Origin: Dryas octopetala
Taxonomy: Eukaryota; Streptophyta; Magnoliopsida; Rosales; Rosaceae
DNA: 64,000 nucleotides
NCBI GenBank assembly: GCA_963921425.1
Contig: OY992838.1
Location: 12,338,001-12,402,000 of the forward strand
Direction: 5' to 3'
The notes under the pieces were generated by a model, which saw only the letters and a program-made list of their open reading frames with translations, was not told the origin of the DNA and ran no database searches. The first letter of the stretch is position 1; each line of letters opens with the position of its first letter. A program made the translations under genes and the position numbers. Below, piece after piece: positions 22,401 to 31,540 of the stretch.

Positions 22401-24653
22401 TCCACATACAGCTCGCGGGCAGCAAAAGCAATGAAACTTTGCAGTTTTTTTACATATGAAGCAAGAATGCCATTCTGAAATGTAAGAGTTATCGGGCAGC
22501 AAAAGCAATGAAACTTTGCAATTTTTTTACATATGAAGCAAGAATGCCATTCTGAAATGTAAGAGTTATCTTACTAGCTGGCTAATATATTATATGCACA
22601 TGATACTAGCAAAAAGAGACAAGATAATAAATATAAAGACTGAGATAGCACCTTAAATTAAACAAAAGAAGCTCCTTTTAATTGATATAACACATTTTAC
22701 ATTCTCCCAAAAAAACACAATGATGCGAAAGAAGTATTATCTTCCATGCCCATGCATTCAGCAAAACCTAGACCAAAGTTAACATATCAACTCAATTCTT
22801 TAAGAAATTGATACTAAGAATGAGGAAGAGGATGAGCCCAAATTTATCTCCTCTTGTTTCCCAGAATCATTTGAATGCAACTCATGAGAATTAGAATTGT
22901 GAAAGTGGGTGGAGGAAAAGGAAAAAAATAAAAACGAAAATCAGAAGGCATCTTTGAGGTGAATAATTAAGCATGTCTAGCCAGGTTTCATGCATCAAAT
23001 GGACATATTTTATCCACAATGGCAAAATGTAAAGATTAAGCATCATCACAGAAAAAAATGTAGCAGCTTACTGCAAGTCAAGCGATCTCCAGTCTCGACA
23101 AAAGAGTCGTCTTTTCCCGCACATTGAGGATGATAAACTTTAAGACAATCCCTGAAAGATGTAGGTAGAACATTTCAGCTAAAAGACCACAAGAAAATAA
23201 TAAAAATAAGAGAGGGGCAGAGGGACATGTTGACTTATTGCAATTTTTTTTTTGATAAATCTTTAACCTTGTGAGATGAGGGATATCAAGGCACATAGTT
23301 AAGTATTTTAATAAGAGGCATATCATGCTCTAAATTGTAGATAAAGTTCACGGTTTAATATAAAGCATACCATTTTTACTTGCATGTTCTAAGGCTTTGT
23401 CATTGTAGCCATTGAGTTTTCATCCAACCGTTTAGAACATGGAATGCGTCTTACTAAAATACTCAACATTATGTGTCTAAAATTCATACTAGTGAGATTT
23501 CCTTTTGTTGATTCAAATGAGAATGAGGCTTATAATACATTTCAAATAATCAGGAATTATCCTTGTACCAAATTCACAAGCATAATTGTACTTATTAAAA
23601 AATTCACATACAAAATTGTGAGAAATCAGGTGTTAGCTTAAGGCCAAAGCTTGTGTACACCATACAAAATTTCACAAGACAGTATTCAGAGAAACAATTA
23701 CTGGCTTTATTCAGCCACATGCATTGCACGTGCAACACCAGTGATGATAAAGAAACAACTAGCCACTAGCAAATGAATAGGGTCATATAAACAACATGTA
23801 TCCCAGGAATAGGATCTTGATTTCCGCACCCACCTTTTCAATTAGCCACGCCCCTTTAAAACATTGTGGAAAGACAAAACTGCCATCCACTCTAAACAAA
23901 TTACCAAAAGTTCCGAAAGGACCAATATTATTGACTACTAGTATCTCTCCTAGGCAAAATAAAATAAAATAACATAAAATAAAAAATACTAGTATTTTTA
24001 TTTGGGTAAACTATATTTTTGGTCCCTGTGTTTTGACCCGAAAGCACATGTGGTCTTCGTGGTTTCAATTTTCTCAATTTGGTCCTTGTGTTTTATATAT
24101 TTTGCAATCTTCGGACATTATGCATCTAGTTTGAAAATTTTTCTCAAATTAAAACCAATAACTTGTTTAAACTAGCAAGTTTTACTCAAGAATGACTAAA
24201 TATCATGTATACCTTGAATTTTTTATTTTCAAACAAGAATTTAAAAATAAAAATTTTTTGAGCCTCAAATTCTTTAGCAAATAAATGCAAAAATAAAAAT
24301 TGAAATTAATTTTAGAAAGCCCATAAGATGTTTCAATCCTCCAACAAAATATTTTTGAAAACAAGTGGATAATTTATCCCTACCTTAAAAATTTGAGTTT
24401 TATTAAAATTATCCTAAAATTGCAAACAACATAAAATACCGATACCAAATTGGAAAAATTAAAACCACGGGACCAAATGTGATTTTGAGGCCAAACACAA
24501 CACCAAAAAGTAGTTTACCCTTTTTATTTTGTATTAGAATTTGAGAGCTCACTTGTAGTCGCAGACCAAGAGCAGTCCTCCATCTTTGCAATCAAAGCAC
24601 CAGTCTTCACAAATCTCTTCCTTTCTCTTTTTGTTGTTCTTCTTCCTCGGCAT
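10442..24653 (-). CDS. PHD-SWIB-Plus-3-GYF domain protein
   Basis: Ten exons on the minus strand: 24653-24553, 23151-23072, 22474-22287, 21399-20529, 19577-19465, 17182-17123, 14071-14021, 13119-13033, 12713-12473 and 10830-10442. They join without a frame break into about 726 residues. Domains in order: PHD-type zinc finger (about 15-110, CFDCKDGGLLLVCD onward, Cys-rich), SWIB/MDM2 (about 229-313), Plus-3 (about 355-470) and a C-terminal GYF (about 668-726, LWHCMSPHGEERGPF). A PSEQSRLLNEVPEVIADI linker lies in exon 9. This is the plant family of At5g08430, At5g63700, NERD and CCCH protein 44. Members bind histone tails (PHD), RNA/DNA (Plus-3) and proline-rich partners (GYF) in chromatin or transcription control. 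No CCCH finger is seen. The exon 8/9 junction is the least certain. Large introns carry many small repeats. Confidence 0.85.
13568..13822. repeat. Possible hAT-type MITE in intron 7
   Basis: The outer ends are weakly inverted (CCTGTTTGGCAGAATTTTC against GCAGGAACCAAATAGGACC). The inner sequence includes AACAGTT/AACTG words on both sides. The ends resemble 'CCTGTTTGG' termini of small plant hAT derivatives. No clear 8-bp duplication was identified, so this is tentative. Confidence 0.3.
15150..15465 (-). mobile_element. LTR-retroelement-like fossil (TRIM-like), two partial copies
   Basis: Two adjacent related segments share the family words CAATTGG, AAAACCAATTG and the 'TGAGATATTACTCTCAA' end, read as complement. 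They match copies at 22149-22215 and 39273-39545 (TGTTGAGAG start, 'CCCACAT' and 'TTGCATAGTGG' words). This is consistent with a small non-coding LTR-type family. The piece is fragmentary and clearly broken; divergence between copies suggests it is not recent. Confidence 0.4.
15554..16826. mobile_element. Composite/nested TIR elements in intron 6
   Basis: The outer inverted ends are GAGTGCTTATATTTTCACCC and its counterpart at 16785-16826 (GGGTGGGAATATAAGCACTC). Inside lies a second inverted pair (about 15662-15770 against 16028-16118) sharing CTACTAAACACTCTTCCCACC and its complement, and a third internal copy of the outer end starts near 16120. The arrangement suggests related TIR elements inserted into, or recombined with, one another. 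There is no coding frame. Confidence 0.6.
17365..17520. repeat. GA-rich module in intron 5
   Basis: A GA-rich run (GAGAGACAAAAAGGAGAAAG and following) passes into a GC-rich tail (GGCATGGTTGGCGGGAAGGG). The layout is like modules near 820, 3105 and 5880 in this window. The 63-codon open frame here is a product of this composition, not a gene. The module sits directly before a hairpin MITE. Confidence 0.45.
17540..17745. mobile_element. Hairpin MITE, copy 1 of a family, intron 5
   Basis: The left arm (GGGCCCACGTGATCTTGTAATCCGAA and following, split here) pairs with the right arm (TTCGGATTATGAGATCAGTAGTAGGCCC). The inner part pairs AAATCAACTAAATCGGA with TCGATTTAGTTGATTTTTTG. Nearly the whole 205 bp is a hairpin. 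Two related hairpins lie at 18117-18405 and 21690-21960 in the same gene. Confidence 0.65.
18117..18405. mobile_element. Hairpin MITE, copy 2 of the family, intron 5
   Basis: It shares the family core: 'GGATCATTATTG' and 'TTAGCTAAATCGGAAACC' on the left against 'TTTTCCGATTCG' and 'TTTTTGCAAGAATGATCTTT' on the right. It is longer and more diverged than copy 1. It is flanked by AT microsatellite. Confidence 0.55.
19690..19920. mobile_element. LTR-retroelement-like fossil fragment in intron 4
   Basis: The segment shares the 'CCAATTGG/ATTGGTTTTGG' and 'GGATGC' words with the small LTR-like family seen at 15150, 22149 and 39273. It is short, broken and diverged, so family membership is tentative. 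Confidence 0.3.
21690..21960. mobile_element. Hairpin MITE, copy 3 of the family, intron 3
   Basis: The left arm has 'CTTCAAAGATCATCATT' and 'AATCAACCAAATCAGAAACC'. The right arm has 'CTTCCAATTTGGTAAATTAG' and 'AATGATCTCTGAAGTGGGGCC'. The layout is the same as at 17540-17745 and 18117-18405, with an inserted AAATAAATAAACAAACAAA stretch in the loop. Confidence 0.55.
22149..22215 (+). mobile_element. LTR-retroelement-like fossil fragment in intron 3
   Basis: It begins TGTTGAGAGTATCCCACATT and contains GGCCTTGCATAGTGG, as in the longer copies at 39273-39545. It is only a short fragment of the family and clearly broken. Confidence 0.45.
22417..22570. repeat. 77-bp tandem duplication across a splice acceptor
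   Basis: Two nearly identical 77-bp units (about 22417-22493 and 22494-22570) lie at the intron 2/exon 3 border of the PHD-SWIB gene. Each contains, on the minus strand, the acceptor CTTACATTTCAG and about 50 bases of exon 3 (encoding WHSCFICKK). The gene-proximal acceptor (exon start 22474) keeps the PHD frame. The distal acceptor (exon start 22551) would add 77 bases and shift the frame. Confidence 0.85.
24004..24520. mobile_element. Non-autonomous MULE-type element in intron 1
   Basis: Its ends are GGGTAAACTA and TAGTTTACCC, and 'TTTTTGGTCCCTGTGTTTTG' on the left answers 'CAACACCAAAAAG' and 'CCACGGGACCAAATG' on the right. A 9-bp direct repeat TTTTTATTT flanks it (23995-24003 and 24521-24529). 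Length is 517 bp with no coding frame. The flank is T-rich, so the duplication is slightly less certain than at 4717. Confidence 0.75.
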
Positions 24654-25480
24654 ATTGCTATTTGCTCACCCCTCTATCCTCCTATTCGATCTACAACCCC
24701 AAAAGGCCCTTTCAACAACCCAACTTCTTGTATCCGAATAGCTTCCCTTAAACCTACCAAATAAAAACAATTTACAGCAAAAATCATTACCACTCTCTCT
24801 CTCCTCTCCCTCTAAGCATGACCTTTAGCTTGCCTCCGCAGCACCGAAAGACATAAAGTAAATAAATAAAACAAAGAAAAGCCTTATTTGAGAAAGAAAA
24901 AAATATAAAACTCAAATGGCAAAAAGAAAAATAAGAAAAGCCTTTGAACCCAACACCCTACAATGTAGTAGTTCCAAAGGTTACTCAATAACTTTTTCTT
25001 TTCTTTTTCTTTTCTTTTTCATTTTTGTTTTCTGTGAAACATCCTCTTTCTATAAAACATTTTTTGTTTTTGAGTCTTATCAAATGATTGGATTCTTACA
25101 CAGAGAAAACATAAAAGACCCATTTAAAAAAAAAAAAAAAAAAAAAGCAAAGCACCGTACCTTTAGCCCTGTAGAGAGGAAAAGAAACTGCATTGCAACA
25201 ATGGCGCTTTGTATAAGACCCAGTTGAGAGAAAAAAGAGCTTCTTCTTTTTTTCAGAGAAAACGAGCTTTACACAGAGCTCAAACAGAACGGTTATGTAT
25301 TTGACGACTGACGTTTTGTTTTTAATCAGAGAAAAGCATGCCATTTTGGGTAAAATGTGAAACGAATGCTCTGGAACTTCTGCCTCAGACAGGGTGGAAA
25401 GGAGTTCTCGGTATTCGAGCTGGCCAAATGTGGAATATAGTAATGAAAGAAAATCAAGTATTGATATAATAAACTTTTGA
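24654..25480. other. Upstream region of the PHD-SWIB gene
   Basis: This lies 5' of the PHD-SWIB start codon (24653). It holds CT-rich leader-like sequence (about 24795-24820), an A-tract (about 25127-25146) and TTTTC iterations (about 24990-25025). Open frames here are short and low in complexity. No promoter element could be fixed. Confidence 0.4.
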
Positions 25481-26155
25481 GCAAATTACAACTCTCACCG
25501 TTCAGGTTTGATTGGATTCACAAATTGATTCGTTTTTTCAGTTTTTTCAAATTGCAGTCTAACATTTGTAATTTATGACATTGTGGCCCCATTGTTTATT
25601 TGGTTATCAAGTAAATTATTAAATGATAATGTGACAAAACTTAGAACCACTTTTTTTTTTTTTTTAACTCACATGACAGTTATGTCAATGCTATCACGTG
25701 ATTTTAAATAGAATAATGTTATACTTATCATATTTTTATACCATCTCATATGTCATTACTTTATTGGACAGAGTTTTTCTTTTCCTTTTTTAGTTTTTAT
25801 TTTTATTTTTTAGTATCCAATGTATGAATACCATGTAACTTGCCACACAAAGTGATATGAAATTATGGTATAAAAATGTGGTATATCTAGCACTACTGTT
25901 TTAAATATTTTTAAAAGATTAAATTTTTTAATATTTGTATCTACGTGACATTGACATGGCTGCCAAGCGAAAAAAAAAAAAAAAAAAGGACCACAAGCAT
26001 ATCATGTTAAACATAACTTCACAATTTACTCAAAATTAGACAAGCGGAGGGACCGCATTGTCATAAATTTCAAGTGTTAAGATGTAATTTGAAAAACTGA
26101 AAAGATAGCAACCAACTTATACATTGAGTCACACCTGAAGGGTGCAAGTTTTAAT
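25481..26155. mobile_element. Foldback element with a second hairpin nested inside
   Basis: The outer arms pair over about 115 bp: 'CAAATTGCAGTCTAACATTT' and 'TTATGACATTGTGGCCCCATT' on the left answer 'GGGACCGCATTGTCATAAATT' and 'TAAGATGTAATTTG' on the right. Inside, about 25705-25905 is a separate inverted repeat ('CATATTTTTATACCATCTCATAT' against 'ATATGAAATTATGGTATAAAAATG'). This suggests one hairpin element inserted in another. No coding frame is present. Confidence 0.6.
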
Positions 26156-28018
26156 TTTACACTAATCTTTTCATTAAAATATTTTCTCAACTTTTGTTTT
26201 CCAAGTTACTTGTCATAATTTCAGTTGACAGGCTTATTTTTTTATTTCTTAATTTTTTATTTTTTATTTTAAAATTCAATATATAAATGCAATGTAAATT
26301 GGAAAAAAATTAGGACAAATAACTGTAGCAAGCCAAAACCGGGTATGCCACAGTGGCACTCATTTCAAGAACCTAGGAAGTATAATGCTCGTACATCGAG
26401 CATTAAACTCCCAAATTCCTTAGAACGAGTTAAGTCTTTTGTTGGAAATTAAGGATCAGGTTGAATCAGAGTAACACATGCACACACAATTTTAAGAAAA
26501 AACATCAATTAAAAATATTTAAAAACAAACTATCCCACTAGGGTTTTTAAGCTTTGACAAAACAATTCTAAGGAACATCATCCAAAAAGAAGCAGTGATG
26601 CCCAATAAATAACTACATTAAAAATGAGTCAACCCAAATCATAATAAAGCCGTCTAAAATAATTACAAATGGGAATGATAAAGGAATGAAATGACAGGTG
26701 ACTAGCAGGATCACAAAAGACATGGGTCTAGGAACAAAATCAGAGACCTTAAGACGCACGACAAGAGATCCGAGTGTCACATCCCAATAATCAGTCAAGA
26801 TCGTCAACCATAAGATTATCTGCACCCAAAGAAAATGTAAGCATCACATATGTTTTATAGTTTTCCCTCAGGGGACCTTGGCTAGATTTGAAAATCATCA
26901 AAAACATTTTCTAGTGTAAAAGCTAAAAAAGAAATCGCATTTAAAATAAAATCGTACATCACCGATGACAATTGAAAAATCCACAAAACATTTGTCTTTG
27001 ACCAACAAAACCTTTTGACGCAATGACGCAACAATAACGGGATCCCAAAGTATCATACTTACCTGATCATCGCACCCACATAGACAACTACTAATACTAA
27101 AACCAAAATATTCGACCTTGTAGCGAGAGTATCCATACAACTTGTATGTACCCATAAGCTAGCCTTCCAAGTTCCAACTGGACAATTGACTAGCTTATCT
27201 GTATACTACCCTCTAGAGATTTAAGGAATTGAAACCCAAAGTCATACTGCAACATGCCCCTTACTCTCAAATCATCAAAGTAATAAACAAATTACAGAAA
27301 TCACAGCATAAGGAATAAAACAAAACAATTCTGCAATATCAACAATTTTAAAGTCGCACACACAGACAAACAAAAAGTATCATCAGTAAGAGTGTGAGAT
27401 TCTCCCTACCTGATATCCAAACTTAACCTTTGTAGTGCACTTCCACATTACTTGCATCCAAACCTCACTAGTAACTCAATATCCAGGAATTTGGACATGA
27501 AAACAATGACTTTAATCAAAAGTCAATTTCAGAAAATTTTCGGTATGATCTTTCCTTTTGGTCTTATGTTTTAGAAAATTCCAAAAAACAATCTTGATAA
27601 ACAGTCTTTGTACTTTCTAAGTACTCTAAAGGGTTTTTACTTAATTCCACATTTTAATTTAAGTCGAGCAGGTTGATCAAATTTGAATCTATAATGTGAC
27701 TTGGTTAGTGCATATGGAAACTGAGGGAACTCTTACTTAATACTCAACGTCCGTATGCTAATGGACTGGCCTTAGTCATCATGTTGATTAAAGAAATAAA
27801 CTGTCTCAGTTTGTAGCAATTCTATTATTCAATTTGCTGTGAAATCAAATTGAATTCTTTAGTAAAACATGCTACACTTAATCAACTATAAACCATTAAT
27901 ATATTAATAATATTCTCCAATTATATAGATAATTAAACATGCTTAATTAATAATTTAAATCCAACTAAATTAATTAAACAAGCTTAATTAAATTTATAAG
28001 CCTAAATTAATAAGAAAG
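26156..28018. other. Intergenic DNA, unclassified
   Basis: AT-rich with scattered short open frames (for example 26613-26825 and 26898-27155 on the minus strand) that show no motif. Words such as 'GTGTCACATCCCAATAATC' suggest old repeat DNA, but I cannot assign a family. No host gene is supported. Confidence 0.4.
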
Positions 28019-28330
28019 GTTGAGAGGAATTGGGTCTGTCGTGAAGCAAATTGTACGGCTGATCTAATCGCTCCGCTAGCTAAAAAGAGGTTGTGCACGG
28101 AGAAATACATTGCAAGACCCCCAACCTCTCTTGTTTTTGTGTTGGATCGTGATGGCCTTCCATGTCCTTCGAGTTATGCTAGTTTTCCTAGGGCTATTGT
28201 ATTAGTGGCTTTCTATTTCCAAGTTGTCGTTGTTTTGTTTTTTGACACTAGGCATAGTTGGCAGGTTGTTTTTTTAGTGGCCTTTGGTCCTTAATGAAAT
28301 CTACTTTCGAAAAAAAAAAAAGAAAAAAAG
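28019..28330 (+). pseudogene. 5'-truncated L1-type LINE, RNase H end with poly(A)
   Basis: The plus strand from 28020 encodes RNWVCREANCTADLIAPLAK and later RPPTSLVFVLDRDGLPCPS. This is the end of the RNase H domain and C-terminal tail of plant L1-type LINE polyproteins. After the stop it ends in ATGAAATCTACTTTCG plus an A-rich tail (28310-28336). Only about 300 bp at the 3' end are present, typical of incomplete target-primed reverse transcription. No clean target duplication was found. Confidence 0.75.
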
Positions 28331-28676
28331 AAAAGTTCTATAATTCTGAAAAAACAAAAAGATAAAAGGACTTGTGGGCAAGCACATTTAGGACACAACA
28401 CGAGCACGAATGGGTCGTGGGTCGAATCGGGCCTAGGTCTTACCTATTTGATGGAAGTCACATTATATACCAAAAGCGAACAAAGTAAAAATTTGGATAT
28501 GAAATTAGGACCAGCAATAGTTTAGAGACCTAATTGAGAGAAGGACCAAAGTTTATGCACCTAATTGAAGATGTAAAGCACATGTCATGTTATGCCAAGC
28601 TTGACAACAATAACTATGAAATATTGAAGCAATGTCAAGTAACTAAATTCATCGTAGTTCAAATGGTAAAGAAAAG
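28331..28676. other. Intergenic, nothing recognised
   Basis: This is AT-rich sequence between the LINE tail and the triplicated foldback element. I see no gene, hairpin or terminal repeat. Confidence 0.5.
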
Positions 28677-28680
28677 AAGA

Positions 28681-29466
28681 GTTTATTACAATTAATCCCC
28701 TCAAACTATTGGGGGATTCGCACTTTGTCCCCCGAATTAATATTTTTGACAGTTAACTTCTCATACTATATTATGTCAAACAAAAGACCTCCAAATCCAT
28801 CAAAAAAATAGTATTCTTTGTCGGTTTTGCACATGTGGTGCTTAGAGAGAAGGCCATGTGTGGCTGTGTGCCAAAATAACAATCCATTCGAATTTTTTTA
28901 AGAGTTTATTACAATTAATCCCCTCAAACTATTGGGGGATTCGCACTTTGTCCCCCGAACTAATGTTTTTGCCAGTTAACTTCTCATACTATATTATGTC
29001 AAACAAAAGACCTCCGAATCCATCAAAAAAATAGTATTCTCTGTCGGTTTTGCACATGTGGTGCTTAGAGAGAAGGGCATGTGTGGTTGTGTGCCAAAAT
29101 AACGATCCATTCGAATTTTTTTAAGAGTTTATTACAATTAATCCCCTCAAACTATTGGGGGATTCGCACTTTGTCCCCCGAATTAATATTTTTGACAGTT
29201 AACTTCTCATACTATATTATGTCAAACAAAAGACCCCCAAATCCTTCCAAAAAATAGTATTCTCTCTCGGTTTTGCACATGTGGTGCTTAGAGAGAAGGC
29301 CATGTGTGGCTGTGTGCCAAAATAACGATCCATTCGAATTTTTTTAACCAAAGGTGGTTATGTGTTTGACAGAACATAGTATGGGGATAAAATGTCAAAA
29401 AATTTAATTTGAGGAATAAAGTGCGAAGTCCCCAATAGTTTGGGGGGATAAAATGTAATTAACCCA
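28681..29466. repeat. Foldback element with a 223-bp arm in three tandem copies
   Basis: Three head-to-tail units start at 28681, 28904 and 29127 (exact period 223 bp), each starting GTTTATTACAATTAATCCCC and ending near TTCGAATTTTTTTAA. They differ at only a few bases each. The last 115 bp (about 29350-29466) is an inverted, diverged counterpart of the unit's start (CCCAATAGTTTGGGGGGATA, then AAATGTAATTAACCC). The structure looks like a TIR element whose left arm was amplified. Confidence 0.8.
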
Positions 29467-29659
29467 TAAAAGAATTACCTAATAAGGAAAGCACCTAGTA
29501 GTTGATAATCCATAAGGTAGCAGCTAGCTAGAAATCTAATCAAATATTCAGGCTAAGTGCACATAAACAGTTTCAAAGAATATAAAAGAATGAGAACAGA
29601 ATCAATAAACAAGGCAGTTAACAGCTTCAGAAAAGAAGAGAAAAATAGCAAGGCCTGCT

Positions 29660-31540
29660 CTACCAATAATCAAGGCATGAACATTTGCCCCCCTTGAAAT
29701 GATGAAATCTGCTTCCATCCCTTACTATAATTTCTCTTTCAAACACCTTTGAGATCATCTTGCTTACCTCATGACAGTCCTCACAAACTCTCAAATTCTT
29801 CACAATTCGGATGCAATCCCCAACCCTTGTTACCAACAAGCCAAAAGCCATTGCAAGCCGCTCGCTGTGCTCCTTTATTGCATTCTCTTTTTCTTCATCC
29901 CCTATATCATGCAAAACTGATGAAACATTTGGTGAGTAGCCAACTTCTGCTATTCGGGTTCCAATTGTCTCCAACATTTTGTAAACCTCTAGAGAACGTT
30001 CATGCTCTCTATCCCCTGCAACAAATTTATGAACTTTACCCTGCGCTTCAATCAAGCTCCAACCTGCAGCTTTATTGGTGTTCTGCTCAACCATTAATCT
30101 CCTAACCCTAATAACATCTTCCCATTTCCTTGCTTTTGCATATATACTAGCTAGTTGTACATAATGCCCATCATGAGTTGGGTCCAATTTTATCAACTTA
30201 TTCCCAATCTTTTCACCCAATTCTATTGATCCATGCATCTTACAGGCACCAAGTAGTGTTGCCCATAATACAGGATCTGGTGGAACCGTCATCTTCTCAA
30301 TCAACTCAACAGCTTCATCTACAAAACCAGCACGGCCCAAGAGATCAACCATGCACCCATAATGCTCCATTTCTGGCTGAATGCCATACTTCTTCGTCAT
30401 CAATTTATAATGATGTCTTCCCTCACTGACCAAACCTGCTCTACTACAAGCACCTAAGACACCAATGAAAGTCACATTCACGGGACAGAAACCCTCATTA
30501 ATGAACCTTTCAAAGACTGCAAGTGCTTCTTTTGCAAGGCCATGTGAGGACAATCCACAGATCATAACATTCCAAGTCCAAATATCCCTCTGGGGCATAT
30601 TCTTAAACAAGAGTTTGGACTGTTCGATGCATCCGCATTTTGCATACATGTCAATTAGTGCTGTGCCAAGGGAAACAGTCAGTGGGAAATTCAACGACTT
30701 TACAAGGGAGTGAACTAATCTACCATGTTCGAGCAAACCCAATTGGGCGGATGCTGAAAGCACTGAGACTAATGTGGCCTCATTCAGCCTCACACCCTTC
30801 TCTCTCATCTCTTTAAAGCGCTCCAATCCTTCTTCTAACTGTCCATTTTGCACGTAACCCGAGATTATAGTACTCCATGAGACTACGTCTCTCTCTGGCA
30901 TTTCCTCAAACAGCTTCTCTGCAATACCAATCTGTCCGTCTCTTACAAAAGCAGCTAGCATTGAATTCCAAGTAACTACATCTCGTGAACGGGCATTCTC
31001 CTCAAATACCCGTTTCGAGCATTCGATTCGACAACAAGAACAATACAAATGAATCAAAGCATTCCTTACAAACACATATTCACCAAAACCCAATTTTACT
31101 GCATGGGTATGAACCTGAGCTCCTTCATTGAGAGCCAAAACCTTGCTGCAAGCTTGCAACAGAAAAGTAAAAGTATGGTTATTGGGTTTCACGTAACTTC
31201 GCAGCATAGACGATAACAAAAGCAAGGACTGGCGAGGCGAATCGCTCTTTGCGAAGCACCGGATCATGTTATTGGTGGCGAAAACACTTGGGTATCTGAT
31301 GGATTGGTAAAGCGAGAGAGAGTAGTGAAATGGGGTCGATGGGGAAAGAGCAAGAGAGCAGAGGAGGTGACCCATGAGTGGAGCATTGGCGGCGAGGCCC
31401 GAGACGACGAGTTGAGCATGGGCTTGCTTGGTTTGGTGGATGGAAGGGCGTGGTGGGAAAGAAGAGAGAGGTGAGGAGTGAAATAGAGCCGTTGAAAGTT
31501 GGGAATTCGAAAGGAGGGGTTTGGATTTATAAGCGAACAT
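29660..31540 (-). CDS. PLS-class pentatricopeptide repeat protein with DYW domain
   Basis: An intronless 626-residue protein starting MFAYKSKPLLSNSQ and ending CSCLDYW, TAG/TGA-terminated at 29660. The N-terminus is Ser/Pro-rich, lacks acidic residues and is followed by Arg/Lys, consistent with an organelle targeting peptide. The middle (about 90-440) has tandem PLS-type PPR motifs such as DVVTWNSMLAAFVRDGQ, DVVSWSTIISGYVQNGQ and DIWTWNVMICGLSSHG. E-type motifs follow, then the DYW domain with HSERLA (zinc-binding His and catalytic Glu) and CEDCH (CxxC). Proteins of this class select a cytidine in organelle transcripts and deaminate it to uridine. The target cannot be told from this sequence. 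An alternative frame start at 31563 is a shadow. Confidence 0.92.
   Translation of the reverse strand: MFAYKSKPLLSNSQLSTALFHSSPLSSFPPRPSIHQTKQAHAQLVVSGLAANAPLMGHLLCSLALSPSTPFHYSLSLYQSIRYPSVFATNNMIRCFAKSDSPRQSLLLLSSMLRSYVKPNNHTFTFLLQACSKVLALNEGAQVHTHAVKLGFGEYVFVRNALIHLYCSCCRIECSKRVFEENARSRDVVTWNSMLAAFVRDGQIGIAEKLFEEMPERDVVSWSTIISGYVQNGQLEEGLERFKEMREKGVRLNEATLVSVLSASAQLGLLEHGRLVHSLVKSLNFPLTVSLGTALIDMYAKCGCIEQSKLLFKNMPQRDIWTWNVMICGLSSHGLAKEALAVFERFINEGFCPVNVTFIGVLGACSRAGLVSEGRHHYKLMTKKYGIQPEMEHYGCMVDLLGRAGFVDEAVELIEKMTVPPDPVLWATLLGACKMHGSIELGEKIGNKLIKLDPTHDGHYVQLASIYAKARKWEDVIRVRRLMVEQNTNKAAGWSLIEAQGKVHKFVAGDREHERSLEVYKMLETIGTRIAEVGYSPNVSSVLHDIGDEEKENAIKEHSERLAMAFGLLVTRVGDCIRIVKNLRVCEDCHEVSKMISKVFEREIIVRDGSRFHHFKGGKCSCLDYW

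Noticed and set aside
26613-27155. Two minus-strand frames of 70-85 codons
   Set aside because: No motif, no splice context and unusual composition; probably chance or old repeat DNA.
29749-30713. Plus-strand open frames inside the PPR gene
   Set aside because: They are shadows of the 626-residue PPR-DYW frame.
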